Below, one piece after another: positions 25,242 to 32,462 of a DNA stretch of 64,000 nt (the stretch's first letter is position 1; each line of letters opens with the position of its first letter). The position numbers were made by a program, and so were the translations under genes. The stretch is from an uncultured Acetatifactor sp. (GTDB lineage Bacteria > Bacillota > Clostridia > Lachnospirales > Lachnospiraceae). Location of the stretch: NCBI GenBank assembly GCA_910577185.1, contig CAJTLR010000012.1, positions 18,557 to 82,556 on the forward strand. The letters are read 5' to 3'. Under the pieces are notes generated by a model that had not been told where the DNA came from, ran no database searches, and saw only the letters and a list, made by a program, of their open reading frames with translations.

Positions 25242-25453
25242 ATATGATATTGAGAACCGGAGTGTTTGTTTTGACGTTTCTGTATGGTTCTTTGTTTTTC
25301 TCAGGAAAGAAAAAGCAAATCCCGCCTGCTTTTTTTGTTTTTACGGGATCCATCATCCGGTTCCGTCTCCTTTCTTTTTTATGTGCATACGCTTTTCTGT
25401 CCTGAGATGGTTTTAAAGGGCGGTGCGCGTATCCTCATAGAAATTACCTCCAT
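25242..25453 (-). other. Leader region ahead of maff2, with two small frames
   Basis: Between the virD4 terminator and maff2. A 19-codon frame (25379-25438, MRIRAPPFKTISGQKSVCT) follows TGGAGG. A second frame starting at 25356 or 25353 follows AAAGGAGAC and runs across the maff2 start in another frame to 25132. A terminator-like hairpin lies within the second one. This could be a leader controlling maff2 by coupled translation or attenuation; no clear promoter was found. Confidence 0.4.
25310..25334 (-). terminator. Possible attenuator hairpin in the maff2 leader
   Basis: AAAAAGCA and TGCTTTTT form an 8-bp stem around a 9-base GC-rich loop. On the minus strand it is followed by further T-rich sequence (TCTTT). 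The stem is AT-rich, so termination may be weak. It lies between the second leader ribosome binding site and the maff2 start. Confidence 0.4.
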
Positions 25454-25484
25454 TAAAAAAGCCGCCTGAACATAGTCAGACGGC
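25454..25484 (-). terminator. Rho-independent terminator after virD4
   Basis: On the minus strand GCCGTCTGA and TTCAGGCGGC pair (one G-U) around a short loop and run into TTTTTT. The left arm includes the last codons and stop of virD4. It separates the repA-to-virD4 block from the maff2-to-hydrolase block. Confidence 0.8.
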
Positions 25485-27254
25485 AAGATTGCCGGTTTCG
25501 GGCAGAGCTTCCAGTTCGCAGACCTCAAACACATCATCCGGTTTGACTTTCAGCCGGCGTTTCAGGAATTTTGCCACATCAAACGTATTTTTCGGGTCTG
25601 CGTCCGAAAGGTATTTGTACTGCGGGTGTTTGGTTATATCAAACTTGTCGGAGAAGAAGGGGCGGACACCCTGTACCTGGAGGATACATTTGCCCCCGTC
25701 CATGACCGCAAGTTCATCGGGTGTCATAAGTTCCTTTCCCAATTTCTGATAATTTAAGCCGTAACTGCGCTGGCTGCCCCGCGTGTCAGATGTGTTGAAG
25801 CTGTCTATCGTCTCCTTTCCAAGGGTAGCTGAAATCTCTTTTAAGGTACTCTGCTCCTTGCCGCCCAGAAACAACACACAGGAGCAGTTGCCGATGATCG
25901 TCTCCGCATGGTCTTTATAGACAGCTTTTAACTGGCTCTGCGTCTGGACGATCACATGGGCGGAAATCTCACGGCTCCGGATCACCGATATCAGGTGTTC
26001 AAAGTTGGGGATCTTCTGATTCGCAAATTCATCCAGCAGGCAGGTGACGTGTGTTTTCAGTGCGCCGCCGTTTTCCAGCGCCCGGTCGCAGAGTACATTA
26101 AACATCTGCGTATAAACCATGGATGCGATGAAATTGAATGTTGTATCCGTGTCGGATACGATGCAGAACAGGGCAGTCTTGCGGTCGCCCAGTTTGTCAA
26201 GCTCCAGTTCGTCATCCATCATCATGTCGCGGACTTCCTTAATGTCAAAGGGAGCCATCCTTGCGCCGCAGGAAATCAGGATAGATTTTGCGGTCTTGCC
26301 CGCCGCCATTTTGTATTTTTTATACTGGCGGACAGCGAAATGCTCCGGGTCGCGCTGTTCCAGCCGGTCAAACATCATATCCACAGCATTTTTAAAGGTT
26401 TCGTCCTCTTCGCGGACTTCGGAAGCGTTGAGCATTTCCAATAGCGTATTGAAGTTCTTCTCATTCTCCGGAGCCTCATACCAGATGTAAGCGATCAGCG
26501 CCTGATAATACAGGGCTTCCGCCTTGCTCCAGAAATCCTCCCCGCCTTTGCTGTCCTCCCCCTTGGTATTCTCCATGATACAGTTGACCAGCTTCAAGAT
26601 GTCGTTCTCACAGCGCAGATAGCGGAAGGGGTTATAGCGCATGGACTGCTTGAAGTCGATGGTATTGAGGATCTTGATCTCATACCCACCGCGCTGGAGC
26701 ATTTTCCCACACTCCAGAACCACAGTACCTTTCGGATCTGTGACAACATACGAACTGTTCATTTGCATGAGGTTCGGCTTGACATGGAACCTGGTCTTAC
26801 CGGAGCCGGATCCGCCAATGATCAGCACGTTTTTGTTGATGTTGTATTTTGGTATCTTGTTCCTGCCGATCATGATCCGTTCCGTCTGGGTCAGGAGGAT
26901 ATTATTGTCAAACTTGGGATCGATAAAAGGCTCTATATCTTTTGCGTTGCCCCATCGGGCGCTGCCATATTCCACGCCGTGCCGGTATTTTTTTGCGTTC
27001 TTCCCTTTGAAATAAACTGCCGCCCGGACAGCCGCCGCCCCCGCGATGCCGAACAGCAGGTCACGGGGGTGGAAGCTGGGAAGCGGGTTCTGCGTGATTG
27101 CCGTCCCCAGGTCAGAAATCGCCGCCATGGCTTTTGTTACCACATCGGCACCAGCGGAAAGGCGGTAACTCTCCGCAATTTTGGAGAAAATCCAGAACAT
27201 CATCACATAAGGCAGGTTGGGGATAACGTACTTTTTAATTTCGATATTCTTCAA
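25476..27254 (-). CDS. virD4: VirD4/TraG-type coupling protein
   Basis: 592 residues. Short N-terminal hydrophobic segments (IPNLPYVMMFWIF, DLLFGIAGAAAVRAAVYF) anchor the protein, followed by the RecA-like ATPase: YGSARWGNAKDI, Walker A GGSGSGKT at 147-154, DPKGTVVLECG, Walker B CLLDEFANQ and the motif VIVQTQSQLKAVY. It couples the relaxosome to the secretion channel. It overlaps pcfB by 4 bases, an ATGA junction. Length is normal for Gram-positive coupling proteins. Confidence 0.96.
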   Translation of the reverse strand: MKNIEIKKYVIPNLPYVMMFWIFSKIAESYRLSAGADVVTKAMAAISDLGTAITQNPLPSFHPRDLLFGIAGAAAVRAAVYFKGKNAKKYRHGVEYGSARWGNAKDIEPFIDPKFDNNILLTQTERIMIGRNKIPKYNINKNVLIIGGSGSGKTRFHVKPNLMQMNSSYVVTDPKGTVVLECGKMLQRGGYEIKILNTIDFKQSMRYNPFRYLRCENDILKLVNCIMENTKGEDSKGGEDFWSKAEALYYQALIAYIWYEAPENEKNFNTLLEMLNASEVREEDETFKNAVDMMFDRLEQRDPEHFAVRQYKKYKMAAGKTAKSILISCGARMAPFDIKEVRDMMMDDELELDKLGDRKTALFCIVSDTDTTFNFIASMVYTQMFNVLCDRALENGGALKTHVTCLLDEFANQKIPNFEHLISVIRSREISAHVIVQTQSQLKAVYKDHAETIIGNCSCVLFLGGKEQSTLKEISATLGKETIDSFNTSDTRGSQRSYGLNYQKLGKELMTPDELAVMDGGKCILQVQGVRPFFSDKFDITKHPQYKYLSDADPKNTFDVAKFLKRRLKVKPDDVFEVCELEALPETGNLAV

Positions 27255-27718
27255 CGCTCAAACCCTCCTTTGTCCCGGTTCTTTGCTTTGTCGGATACCA
27301 GGTTCTTCACAATCTCCTTGAAGTGGGAGAGCTGCTTTTTCAGCGACGGCTTCCTCTGCCGGTTCAGGGTCTTTGCCGTGTATTCCGCAAAAGCGGCATT
27401 CAGCGCGTCTGCATCACGGGCTTTGAAAAACACAAGGTATTTTCCCTGTGCCGGATCTTTTTTCAGGGCAAAATCTATGCCGTATTTGCGGGCGCAGCGT
27501 TCAAAGGACTTGATATTCTGGTCGGTGATCTCGATGTTCTGGACGCCTGTTCCCTGCTTTACAAGGCTCTTAACGCTCTGCTTGCCGTGTTTCTGTTCCT
27601 GCGCCTGTTTTTGATACTGCCGGATCGCCCATTTCAAAAGCTCCGCCGTCAGCCGGCCTCCGTCTTTTCCTACCCGTATCACAAGCGCCACGGATTTATC
27701 CCTTATCTCGTCCTGCAT
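27251..27718 (-). CDS. pcfB: PcfB family protein (DUF3801)
   Basis: 155 residues: EIRDKSVALVIRVGKDGGRLTAELLKWAIR, then ITDQNIKSFERCARKYGIDFAL, then a basic C-terminus with KPSLKKQL. This is the PcfB/DUF3801 family, whose member in pCF10 acts with the coupling protein PcfC and the relaxase. GGAAAGGAGG precedes the ATG. It is coupled to virD4 by a 4-base overlap, in line with a partner role. Confidence 0.88.
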   Translation of the reverse strand: MQDEIRDKSVALVIRVGKDGGRLTAELLKWAIRQYQKQAQEQKHGKQSVKSLVKQGTGVQNIEITDQNIKSFERCARKYGIDFALKKDPAQGKYLVFFKARDADALNAAFAEYTAKTLNRQRKPSLKKQLSHFKEIVKNLVSDKAKNRDKGGFER

Positions 27719-27755
27719 AGTGCATTACCTCCTTTCCAGCGGGTAACAGGCTGTT

Positions 27756-28262
27756 TCATCGTGCCTCACCGCCCTTAACTTTACTTGCGGCCATACTGCG
27801 CTGGCCAGCTTCCCGTTTTTTATCGCTCAGGTCGCTCAGGATCGAGGGCTTTTCTGCCTGCATATGCGGTTTTTCCTCCGGCGGGATGGCCTGCTCCGTT
27901 TCCTGCTGGTCTGCCGCGTTTTTACCGGCGTCCATGATCGCTTCCCCGATCTGCCCGTCCATATCGAACAGTTCAGACATATTGGAAGGCCATTGTTCAG
28001 CGATAAATTGCAGAGGATTCTCCATACGGAGTAAAATCTCTACATCACCCCGTTCATACTTGAAATCATCCTTCACAAAGTCGTATGCCGCCTGCATAGC
28101 GGCAATCTCTGCGCTTTGTGCGATGATCTCTTCTTTATCCATGCCTAAAAGTGCCGCATGGAACTCGGCCATATTCTGATCCAGCACCGCTTCCAGTACA
28201 GATGCCATCTGCTCCTGTTGCTGTGCGTGACCAGCCGGATCGGTCTGTTTTTGTATTGTCAT
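27756..28262 (-). CDS. DUF3848-like ICE protein
   Basis: 168 residues: an acidic helical protein (VLDQNMAEFHAALLGMDKEEIIAQSAEIAAMQAAYDFV, then YERGDVEILLRMENPLQFIAEQW). The middle resembles the DUF3848 proteins near coupling-protein genes; I am only moderately sure of the name. The C-terminus carries KPSILSDL and a basic tail, like several neighbours. It starts one base after the DUF3846 gene ends. Confidence 0.68.
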   Translation of the reverse strand: MTIQKQTDPAGHAQQQEQMASVLEAVLDQNMAEFHAALLGMDKEEIIAQSAEIAAMQAAYDFVKDDFKYERGDVEILLRMENPLQFIAEQWPSNMSELFDMDGQIGEAIMDAGKNAADQQETEQAIPPEEKPHMQAEKPSILSDLSDKKREAGQRSMAASKVKGGEAR

Positions 28263-28263
28263 T

Positions 28264-28716
28264 TTATGCCCCGCTTTCTATGCCGCCCCATTTCGTCAGC
28301 ACCACCGTGTCGCCGTCGGAAAGGCTGTCCCAAAGTCCGTAAACAATATCTGCCACATCATCCGGATCTGCATAAGCAGTGCCGGCGACCATCATAAATT
28401 CTCCCGGCCTTGCGAAAATGTCCTGAAATTCCTTCTGCTGTCCGGCAGTGAGGGAAGCAAAGTTGCAGCCTTCCTCCGGTACGCCGCACAACAGGAATGT
28501 GCCGCTGATATAGCCTTTTTTCCCAGGCAGGCAGCGGTTCGGGGCAAGGCCGGCGGTATCCTCCCGGCTGATAAGAAGCACCTTCTGGGGAAGGAAGCAT
28601 CCCACCTGTACAGCCCCTCCCAGCACCGTTTCCACCGATTCCAGGGTGTTAGGTATCACAGCCGGCCTGGGCGATTTTCCCGGTTCCACGATCAGAATGT
28701 CCATATTTTGCGTCAT
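28264..28716 (-). CDS. DUF3846 family protein
   Basis: 150 residues starting MTQNMDILIVEPGKSPRPAVI, with SVETVLGGAVQVGCFLPQKVLLI, LAPNRCLP and YISGTFLLCGV. These are the family hallmarks of DUF3846, common near replication genes of ICEs and plasmids in Clostridia. AAAGGAGGACAAC precedes the ATG. Function unknown. Confidence 0.85.
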   Translation of the reverse strand: MTQNMDILIVEPGKSPRPAVIPNTLESVETVLGGAVQVGCFLPQKVLLISREDTAGLAPNRCLPGKKGYISGTFLLCGVPEEGCNFASLTAGQQKEFQDIFARPGEFMMVAGTAYADPDDVADIVYGLWDSLSDGDTVVLTKWGGIESGA

Positions 28717-28819
28717 GTTTGTTGTCCTCCTTTAAATTTTCTTGTTTATGTGCCAGCCCGCAAGGTATCAGGGGCTTCCACAACGATAAAAACTACCGGC
28801 GGAAAAAGAAATCCGTCAG

Positions 28820-29788
28820 TTATCCCGCGCCGAAGCCATTTGCCATGTCATGGCTGACAAGGCTGGAATAATACTGGCTGATCGTCACAGGGGCATTGAA
28901 CAGGGCAGAAAGGGTATAGGCCCGGATATTCCCAATCAGCGTCGTGTTCTTATCCAGGCAGTCCATCACATAACGGATATGCTCACTGTCCAGCTTCAGC
29001 AGGCGGCTCTTTACCACCTCCGTACACATGTCCTCCTGGTTGATGCGCACCGTAGGCCGTCTGCTGCAACAGACCTCCGCCATCAGTTCCACAAAGCCGT
29101 CCAGACGTTCCCTGTCATAAGGGTTATCCTGCAAAAGTATCTCATAGCTGATGTTCTCCCGGATCAATTCACGGTAGGCGGACATCTTATCCATCCCATC
29201 TATCTTTTTTTCTCCTGTCCGTGAAAAGTTATCCACAGTTTCCACATCCGGCCGCCCCGTTCCTGCCGGATAGATAGATGGATCAGTATCACTCTTGTCA
29301 GTTTTATTTAAGTCAGTATTATTTGTTTGTGATTTTCGCAATTCCTGACTTGTGGTTTTCACATTTCCTGATTTGTGATTTTCACAATTCTTGATTTGTG
29401 ATTCCTGCCGGGTGTCTGGTTTTCCCCCGCTGATAAAGTTTTTAACGTAGATCACGTTGGGCTTCCCCAGCCCGCGCCGGACACGCTCCACCAGTCCGAC
29501 GCCTTTTGCCGCGTCCAGTTCGTTCAGGAGCTTATTCGCTTTCTGTTCCGCACAGCCAAGGGTTTCCATCACATCGGCGATGGTGTAAATGATATAGACA
29601 CGCCCGTCCTGATCCAGCCAGTTGTTCCTGACAGAAAGAGCCATGCGGTCGAGCAGCAGCCCGTAAAGCACTTTTGCTTCCACAGACAGCCCCTTAAATC
29701 GGCTGTCCGTGAACAGCACTTTGGGGATACGGTAGAAACTGTATTGTTCCGCCTCGTTGCCATAGTAATAATCCAGTTGTAACGGCAT
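28820..29788 (-). CDS. repA: RepA-type replication initiator
   Basis: 322 residues. The N-terminal domain (YYYGNEAEQYSFYRIPKVLFTDSRFKGLSVEAKVLYGLLLDRM, then VYIIYTIADVMETLGCAEQKANKLLNEL) is the winged-helix RepA_N domain. The C-terminal part (TYEILLQDNPYDRERLDG-like segment, then VMDCLDKNTTLIGNIRAYTLSALFNAP) is the DUF6017-type tail. The linker between them, at DNA level, holds iterons and a DnaA box, as in RepA_N plasmids where the origin is inside the gene. AAAAGGAGGCGG precedes the ATG. The gene follows two tandem terminators directly. Confidence 0.92.
   Translation of the reverse strand: MPLQLDYYYGNEAEQYSFYRIPKVLFTDSRFKGLSVEAKVLYGLLLDRMALSVRNNWLDQDGRVYIIYTIADVMETLGCAEQKANKLLNELDAAKGVGLVERVRRGLGKPNVIYVKNFISGGKPDTRQESQIKNCENHKSGNVKTTSQELRKSQTNNTDLNKTDKSDTDPSIYPAGTGRPDVETVDNFSRTGEKKIDGMDKMSAYRELIRENISYEILLQDNPYDRERLDGFVELMAEVCCSRRPTVRINQEDMCTEVVKSRLLKLDSEHIRYVMDCLDKNTTLIGNIRAYTLSALFNAPVTISQYYSSLVSHDMANGFGAG
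29229..29237. promoter_or_regulatory. DnaA box within repA
   Basis: TTATCCACA, the exact consensus DnaA box, lies about 90 bp from the iterons inside the repA coding sequence. One perfect 9-mer can occur by chance, but its position next to iterons in an initiator gene makes a functional role likely. Confidence 0.6.
29327..29410. repeat. Iterons inside repA (23-bp period)
   Basis: Three 23-bp direct repeats start at 29327, 29350 and 29373, with a partial fourth at 29396. Each begins with a version of TTGTGATTTTCACAA, a dyad of TTGTGA and TCACAA, followed by TTCCTGA or TTCTTGA. The period is not a multiple of three, so the repeats are not a protein repeat and are probably kept at DNA level as initiator-binding sites. 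An AT-rich stretch (TTTTATTTAAGTCAGTATTA) lies alongside. Confidence 0.75.
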
Positions 29789-29818
29789 ATCTGTCCGCCT
29801 CCTTTTCCAGTTTTTCAG

Positions 29819-29857
29819 ACAAAAAAGCCCCGGCAGATGTAAAACGTCTGCCGGGGC
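29819..29857 (-). terminator. Terminator 2 upstream of repA
   Basis: GCCCCGGCAGAC-type arms of 12 bp flank a short loop, and on the minus strand the hairpin is followed by TTTTTTGT. It ends only about 30 bases before the repA start, leaving little room for a promoter between them. Confidence 0.8.
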
Positions 29858-29874
29858 TGATATATCGTGAACGC

Positions 29875-29914
29875 AAAAAAGCCGCCCGGTAACAAAAATC
29901 AGTCACCGGGCGGC
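29875..29914 (-). terminator. Terminator 1 after parB
   Basis: A perfect 10-bp stem (GCCGCCCGGT with ACCGGGCGGC) is followed on the minus strand by TTTTTT. It lies 11 bases after the parB stop. With the hairpin at 29819-29857 it forms a tandem terminator pair. Confidence 0.85.
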
Positions 29915-29924
29915 TTATGCGGCC

Positions 29925-30836
29925 TTACTCATGTTCTGTTTTCCACGTTTCCAGAAGGGAGAAGATCACGTCTTCCATCTGTTTCGGGGTGTAGTTTTTT
30001 GGGAAATACTTCTTTAACCTGTCATTTTTCAGTGTCACCTGGACGGGAACCGGACGTTCTTCTGTCAGTATCGCGTCCATCACGTCCACGCCCAGCTTCC
30101 CCTCCTGGCTGTACTTTTTCAGGCGTTTTGCCTGTTCCAGCGAAGGGACAGCGGACAGTTCCTCCATTACTCCGAGAAGCGTTTCCTGTTCCGCCAGCGT
30201 AAGGTAGGACAGCTCCACGGCGGGATTAAACGGCACTTTCTTATCGTCCACCATTTGGAGGAGCCTGGGGTAGAGTTCCGTCAGGCGGATAAACCGCTGC
30301 ACCTGCTTGTAGCTTTCTCCCGCGTTTTCCGCCACGATCTCCACCGATGCCTTCCCTTTTAAATTCTGGCCAACTTGTCCAGAATTTCCTTTTCCGGGTC
30401 TTCCGGCTCTGCGCCGGATCGCGTCCAGCTTCATTTTATAGGCCCACGCCTTTTCACTGGGAAGCAGGTTCTCCCGCTGGATGTTGCTGTCCACCATGAA
30501 AAGGATGGCTTCGTCATCGTCCAGTTCCCGGATAATCACCGGCATGGCAGTCTTTCCTGCCAGTTCGGAGGCGTGTCTGCGCCTGTGCCCGGCTATCAGT
30601 TCATAGCCGCCCTCCGTGCGGGGGCGGGCGATCCCCGGAACAAGGACGCCATGCTCCCGGACGCTTTCCACCATATCCTCCATGGTCTGATCGTCCAGTA
30701 CCTTGAACGGGTGGTTTTTGAAGGGGAACAGGTCGCCCAGCGCAATTTCCTGTATATTCCCGCTTCCTGCCGGTGGCGGCGCACCGAACAGGTCGTCAAA
30801 AGAAGTCATTTCGATGTTTTTCGCACTGTTTTTCAT
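29925..30836 (-). CDS. parB: ParB/Spo0J-type partition protein
   Basis: 303 residues. The ParB nuclease-like N-terminus includes VLVPGIARPRTEGGYELIAGHRRRHASELAG, the CTP-binding GHRRR patch, and FMVDSNIQRENLLPSEKAWAYKMKLDA. An HTH follows (NAGESYKQVQRFIRLTELYPRLLQMV). A basic C-terminus ends in a helix. It overlaps parA by 4 bases. With ParA it should segregate a replicating circular form of the element. No centromere-like repeat was recognised. Confidence 0.93.
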   Translation of the reverse strand: MKNSAKNIEMTSFDDLFGAPPPAGSGNIQEIALGDLFPFKNHPFKVLDDQTMEDMVESVREHGVLVPGIARPRTEGGYELIAGHRRRHASELAGKTAMPVIIRELDDDEAILFMVDSNIQRENLLPSEKAWAYKMKLDAIRRRAGRPGKGNSGQVGQNLKGKASVEIVAENAGESYKQVQRFIRLTELYPRLLQMVDDKKVPFNPAVELSYLTLAEQETLLGVMEELSAVPSLEQAKRLKKYSQEGKLGVDVMDAILTEERPVPVQVTLKNDRLKKYFPKNYTPKQMEDVIFSLLETWKTEHE

Positions 30837-31615
30837 ACGCCCACCAGCTCCCTTGTCAATGCCTCATAGGCCGCCGCAACCTTGCCGGACGGGTCATGGA
30901 GGTAGATGCTCTTTCCCTCCGCGCTGGTCTCTGCCGCCCGGACGGACAGGGGGATAATGCTCTCGAATATCCGCAGTTTCCCGTCATAAGTTTTGTGCAG
31001 GATCTCCACGATGTCCCTTGCGTAATTCGTCCTCATATCTGCCATTGTGACCAGTATCCCGGCGATGGACAGCCCCGGATTGATCTGCCGCTTTACTTTC
31101 GATATTGTCCGGATCAGCTGTTCAAGTCCTTTAATCGAGAGGAATTGGGCCTGCACCGGTATGATTATTTCGTCTGCCGCCGCAAGTGCATTGATCGTCA
31201 GCATACCGAGCGACGGGGTGCAGTCCAGGATAATCACATCGTATGCGCCACGGACTGTCTGAAGGTACTGGCGCAGGATCGTCTCCCGGCTCATGGTGTT
31301 CACCAGCGTAACTTCAAGCCCCGAAAGCTCAATGTTTGCGGGGAGAAGGTCAACACCTTCCTCATGGTGGAGGATTCCCCCGCCTTCCGGCAGGGGAGAA
31401 TCCGTGATAACCGCGCCCAGCACTGTAGCCAGAGTGACCTCCATCTGGTCAGGATGCTGATAGCCAAGGCTTGCCGTCATGGAACCCTGTGCATCCACGT
31501 CTACCAGAAGGACTTTTTTTCCCTCACGGGCCAGTCCGACGCCAAGACTTACGGAACTCATGGTCTTCGAGCATCCGCCTTTCTGATTACACAGGCAGTA
31601 GATTGTAGCTCCCAT
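30833..31615 (-). CDS. parA: ParA-type ATPase
   Basis: 260 residues from ATG 31615 (MGATIYCLCNQKGG) behind GAGGGGGTG; a longer frame to 31660 adds residues without a better site. The deviant Walker A is KGGCSKT, with C-S where most ParA proteins have V-G. DVDAQGSMTASLGY and DVIILDCTPSLGMLTINAL follow as in ParA/Soj. It probably drives partition with ParB. Confidence 0.93.
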   Translation of the reverse strand: MGATIYCLCNQKGGCSKTMSSVSLGVGLAREGKKVLLVDVDAQGSMTASLGYQHPDQMEVTLATVLGAVITDSPLPEGGGILHHEEGVDLLPANIELSGLEVTLVNTMSRETILRQYLQTVRGAYDVIILDCTPSLGMLTINALAAADEIIIPVQAQFLSIKGLEQLIRTISKVKRQINPGLSIAGILVTMADMRTNYARDIVEILHKTYDGKLRIFESIIPLSVRAAETSAEGKSIYLHDPSGKVAAAYEALTRELVGV

Positions 31616-31617
31616 GG

Positions 31618-32064
31618 TTACACCCCCTCTCTTACACGGACGGTAAGTCCATCCATACACACATCGTTATGGCCTACCAGATAATAGTCCGTCCCGTCAT
31701 GCTCCACCCGTGTCCAAACCCAGCACATCACTTCCGGCCATCCTTCCGGCACCAGAGCTTCGATCCCCGATCCGCTTGTGTAGTAGTGCCCGTGGGAGGT
31801 TTCGTATCTGCCGCTGCTGTTCTTATGTAAGCGGCTTGTCTCCTTAACAGGGCGGGAGAGGTATTTCAGCCTATGATTTACGGTAGAAAGTTTTTCCATG
31901 ATTTCCCGGAGTTCTTCAATGAGGAAAAGCTGCTCGCCGTCCTCATAATCAATATGGAGGCCGCTCAGATCCCCATATGTTTCAAAAGATGATAACCTTA
32001 AAAGGCTCTCAATATTCCAGTTCAGTTTCTGCGCTTCCGCGAAGACTTTGTTAATATCTGCCAT
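31618..32064 (-). CDS. DUF5348 family protein
   Basis: 148 residues from ATG 32064 (MADINKVFAEAQ). A helical N-terminus is followed by LREIMEKLSTVNHRLKYLSRPVKE and a beta-rich C-terminus (YETSHGHYYTSGSGIEAL, YYLVGHNDVCMDGLTVRVRE), which fits the DUF5348 domain. It ends 2 bases before parA begins and overlaps the symE-like gene by 14 bases. Function unknown. Confidence 0.75.
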   Translation of the reverse strand: MADINKVFAEAQKLNWNIESLLRLSSFETYGDLSGLHIDYEDGEQLFLIEELREIMEKLSTVNHRLKYLSRPVKETSRLHKNSSGRYETSHGHYYTSGSGIEALVPEGWPEVMCWVWTRVEHDGTDYYLVGHNDVCMDGLTVRVREGV

Positions 32065-32299
32065 TTTTACCCGCCTTTCCCCGGCGTCTGCTATCTGCCG
32101 GTTTCGTTTCCTGTGTCTGCTGTTCCTGTTCCCCTGCAATCCGCTCGATGATAAGTCTGTCCGGCTGGCAGGATACTGTCACCTTGTCTCCTATGGAAAA
32201 TCCCAGTTCTCCCAGCCAGTTCCCTTGCAGTATGATCTTTGGTATCACGTTATAAGCAGCGGTGGTTCCGCTGTAAACAGTCAAGTTTCTGCTTTCCAT
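32051..32299 (-). CDS. SymE-like small protein
   Basis: 82 residues: RNLTVYSGTTAAYNVIPKIIL, then GNWLGELGFSIGDKVTVSC and DRLIIERI, then a basic tail. This is the SymE/SpoVT-AbrB-related fold annotated as a type I addiction toxin in some genomes; in ICEs it is more often a first-operon gene of unknown role. GGAGG precedes the ATG. It is the rightmost ICE gene. Confidence 0.8.
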   Translation of the reverse strand: MESRNLTVYSGTTAAYNVIPKIILQGNWLGELGFSIGDKVTVSCQPDRLIIERIAGEQEQQTQETKPADSRRRGKAGKNGRY

Positions 32300-32403
32300 T
32301 CATACCTCCATTTCCTGTTGCCGTAATTTTGTCGTTAATGTAACATTGTCCTTTCCGGCCCACTTTACAGAGCCTGATTTTTATGAAAAATAAGCGGAAA
32401 AAG
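32300..32403. other. Probable right end of the ICE
   Basis: This 104-bp gap separates the first ICE gene from the terminator of the flanking host gene, so the element boundary should lie here. I see no clear att repeat because the other end is outside the window. The leftward promoter for the symE-parA-parB operon must also be here; no convincing -35/-10 pair was found. Confidence 0.45.
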
Positions 32404-32462
32404 AATAAAGACAAATCGCGGAATCCCTTGATTTTACAGGGGTTCTCCGATTTGTCTTTATT
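32404..32462 (-). terminator. Long terminator hairpin of the 32461 gene
   Basis: Perfect 15-bp arms (AATAAAGACAAATCG and its complement) enclose an inner imperfect stem (GAATCCC with GGGGTTC). On the minus strand it starts at the stop codon of the hypothetical gene and runs into TTTATTCTTTTT. It therefore reads as that gene's terminator. Confidence 0.7.

Noticed and set aside
25132..25356. 74-residue frame overlapping maff2 as a true protein gene
   Set aside because: It has a ribosome binding site, but its second half is the shadow of maff2; it is treated as a leader only.
29327..29410. Short CRISPR-like array
   Set aside because: The 23-bp units are directly adjacent with no spacers and lie inside repA, so they are iterons.
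30773..31684. 303-residue open frame on the + strand
   Set aside because: Antisense to parA; no motif and no clear ribosome binding site.
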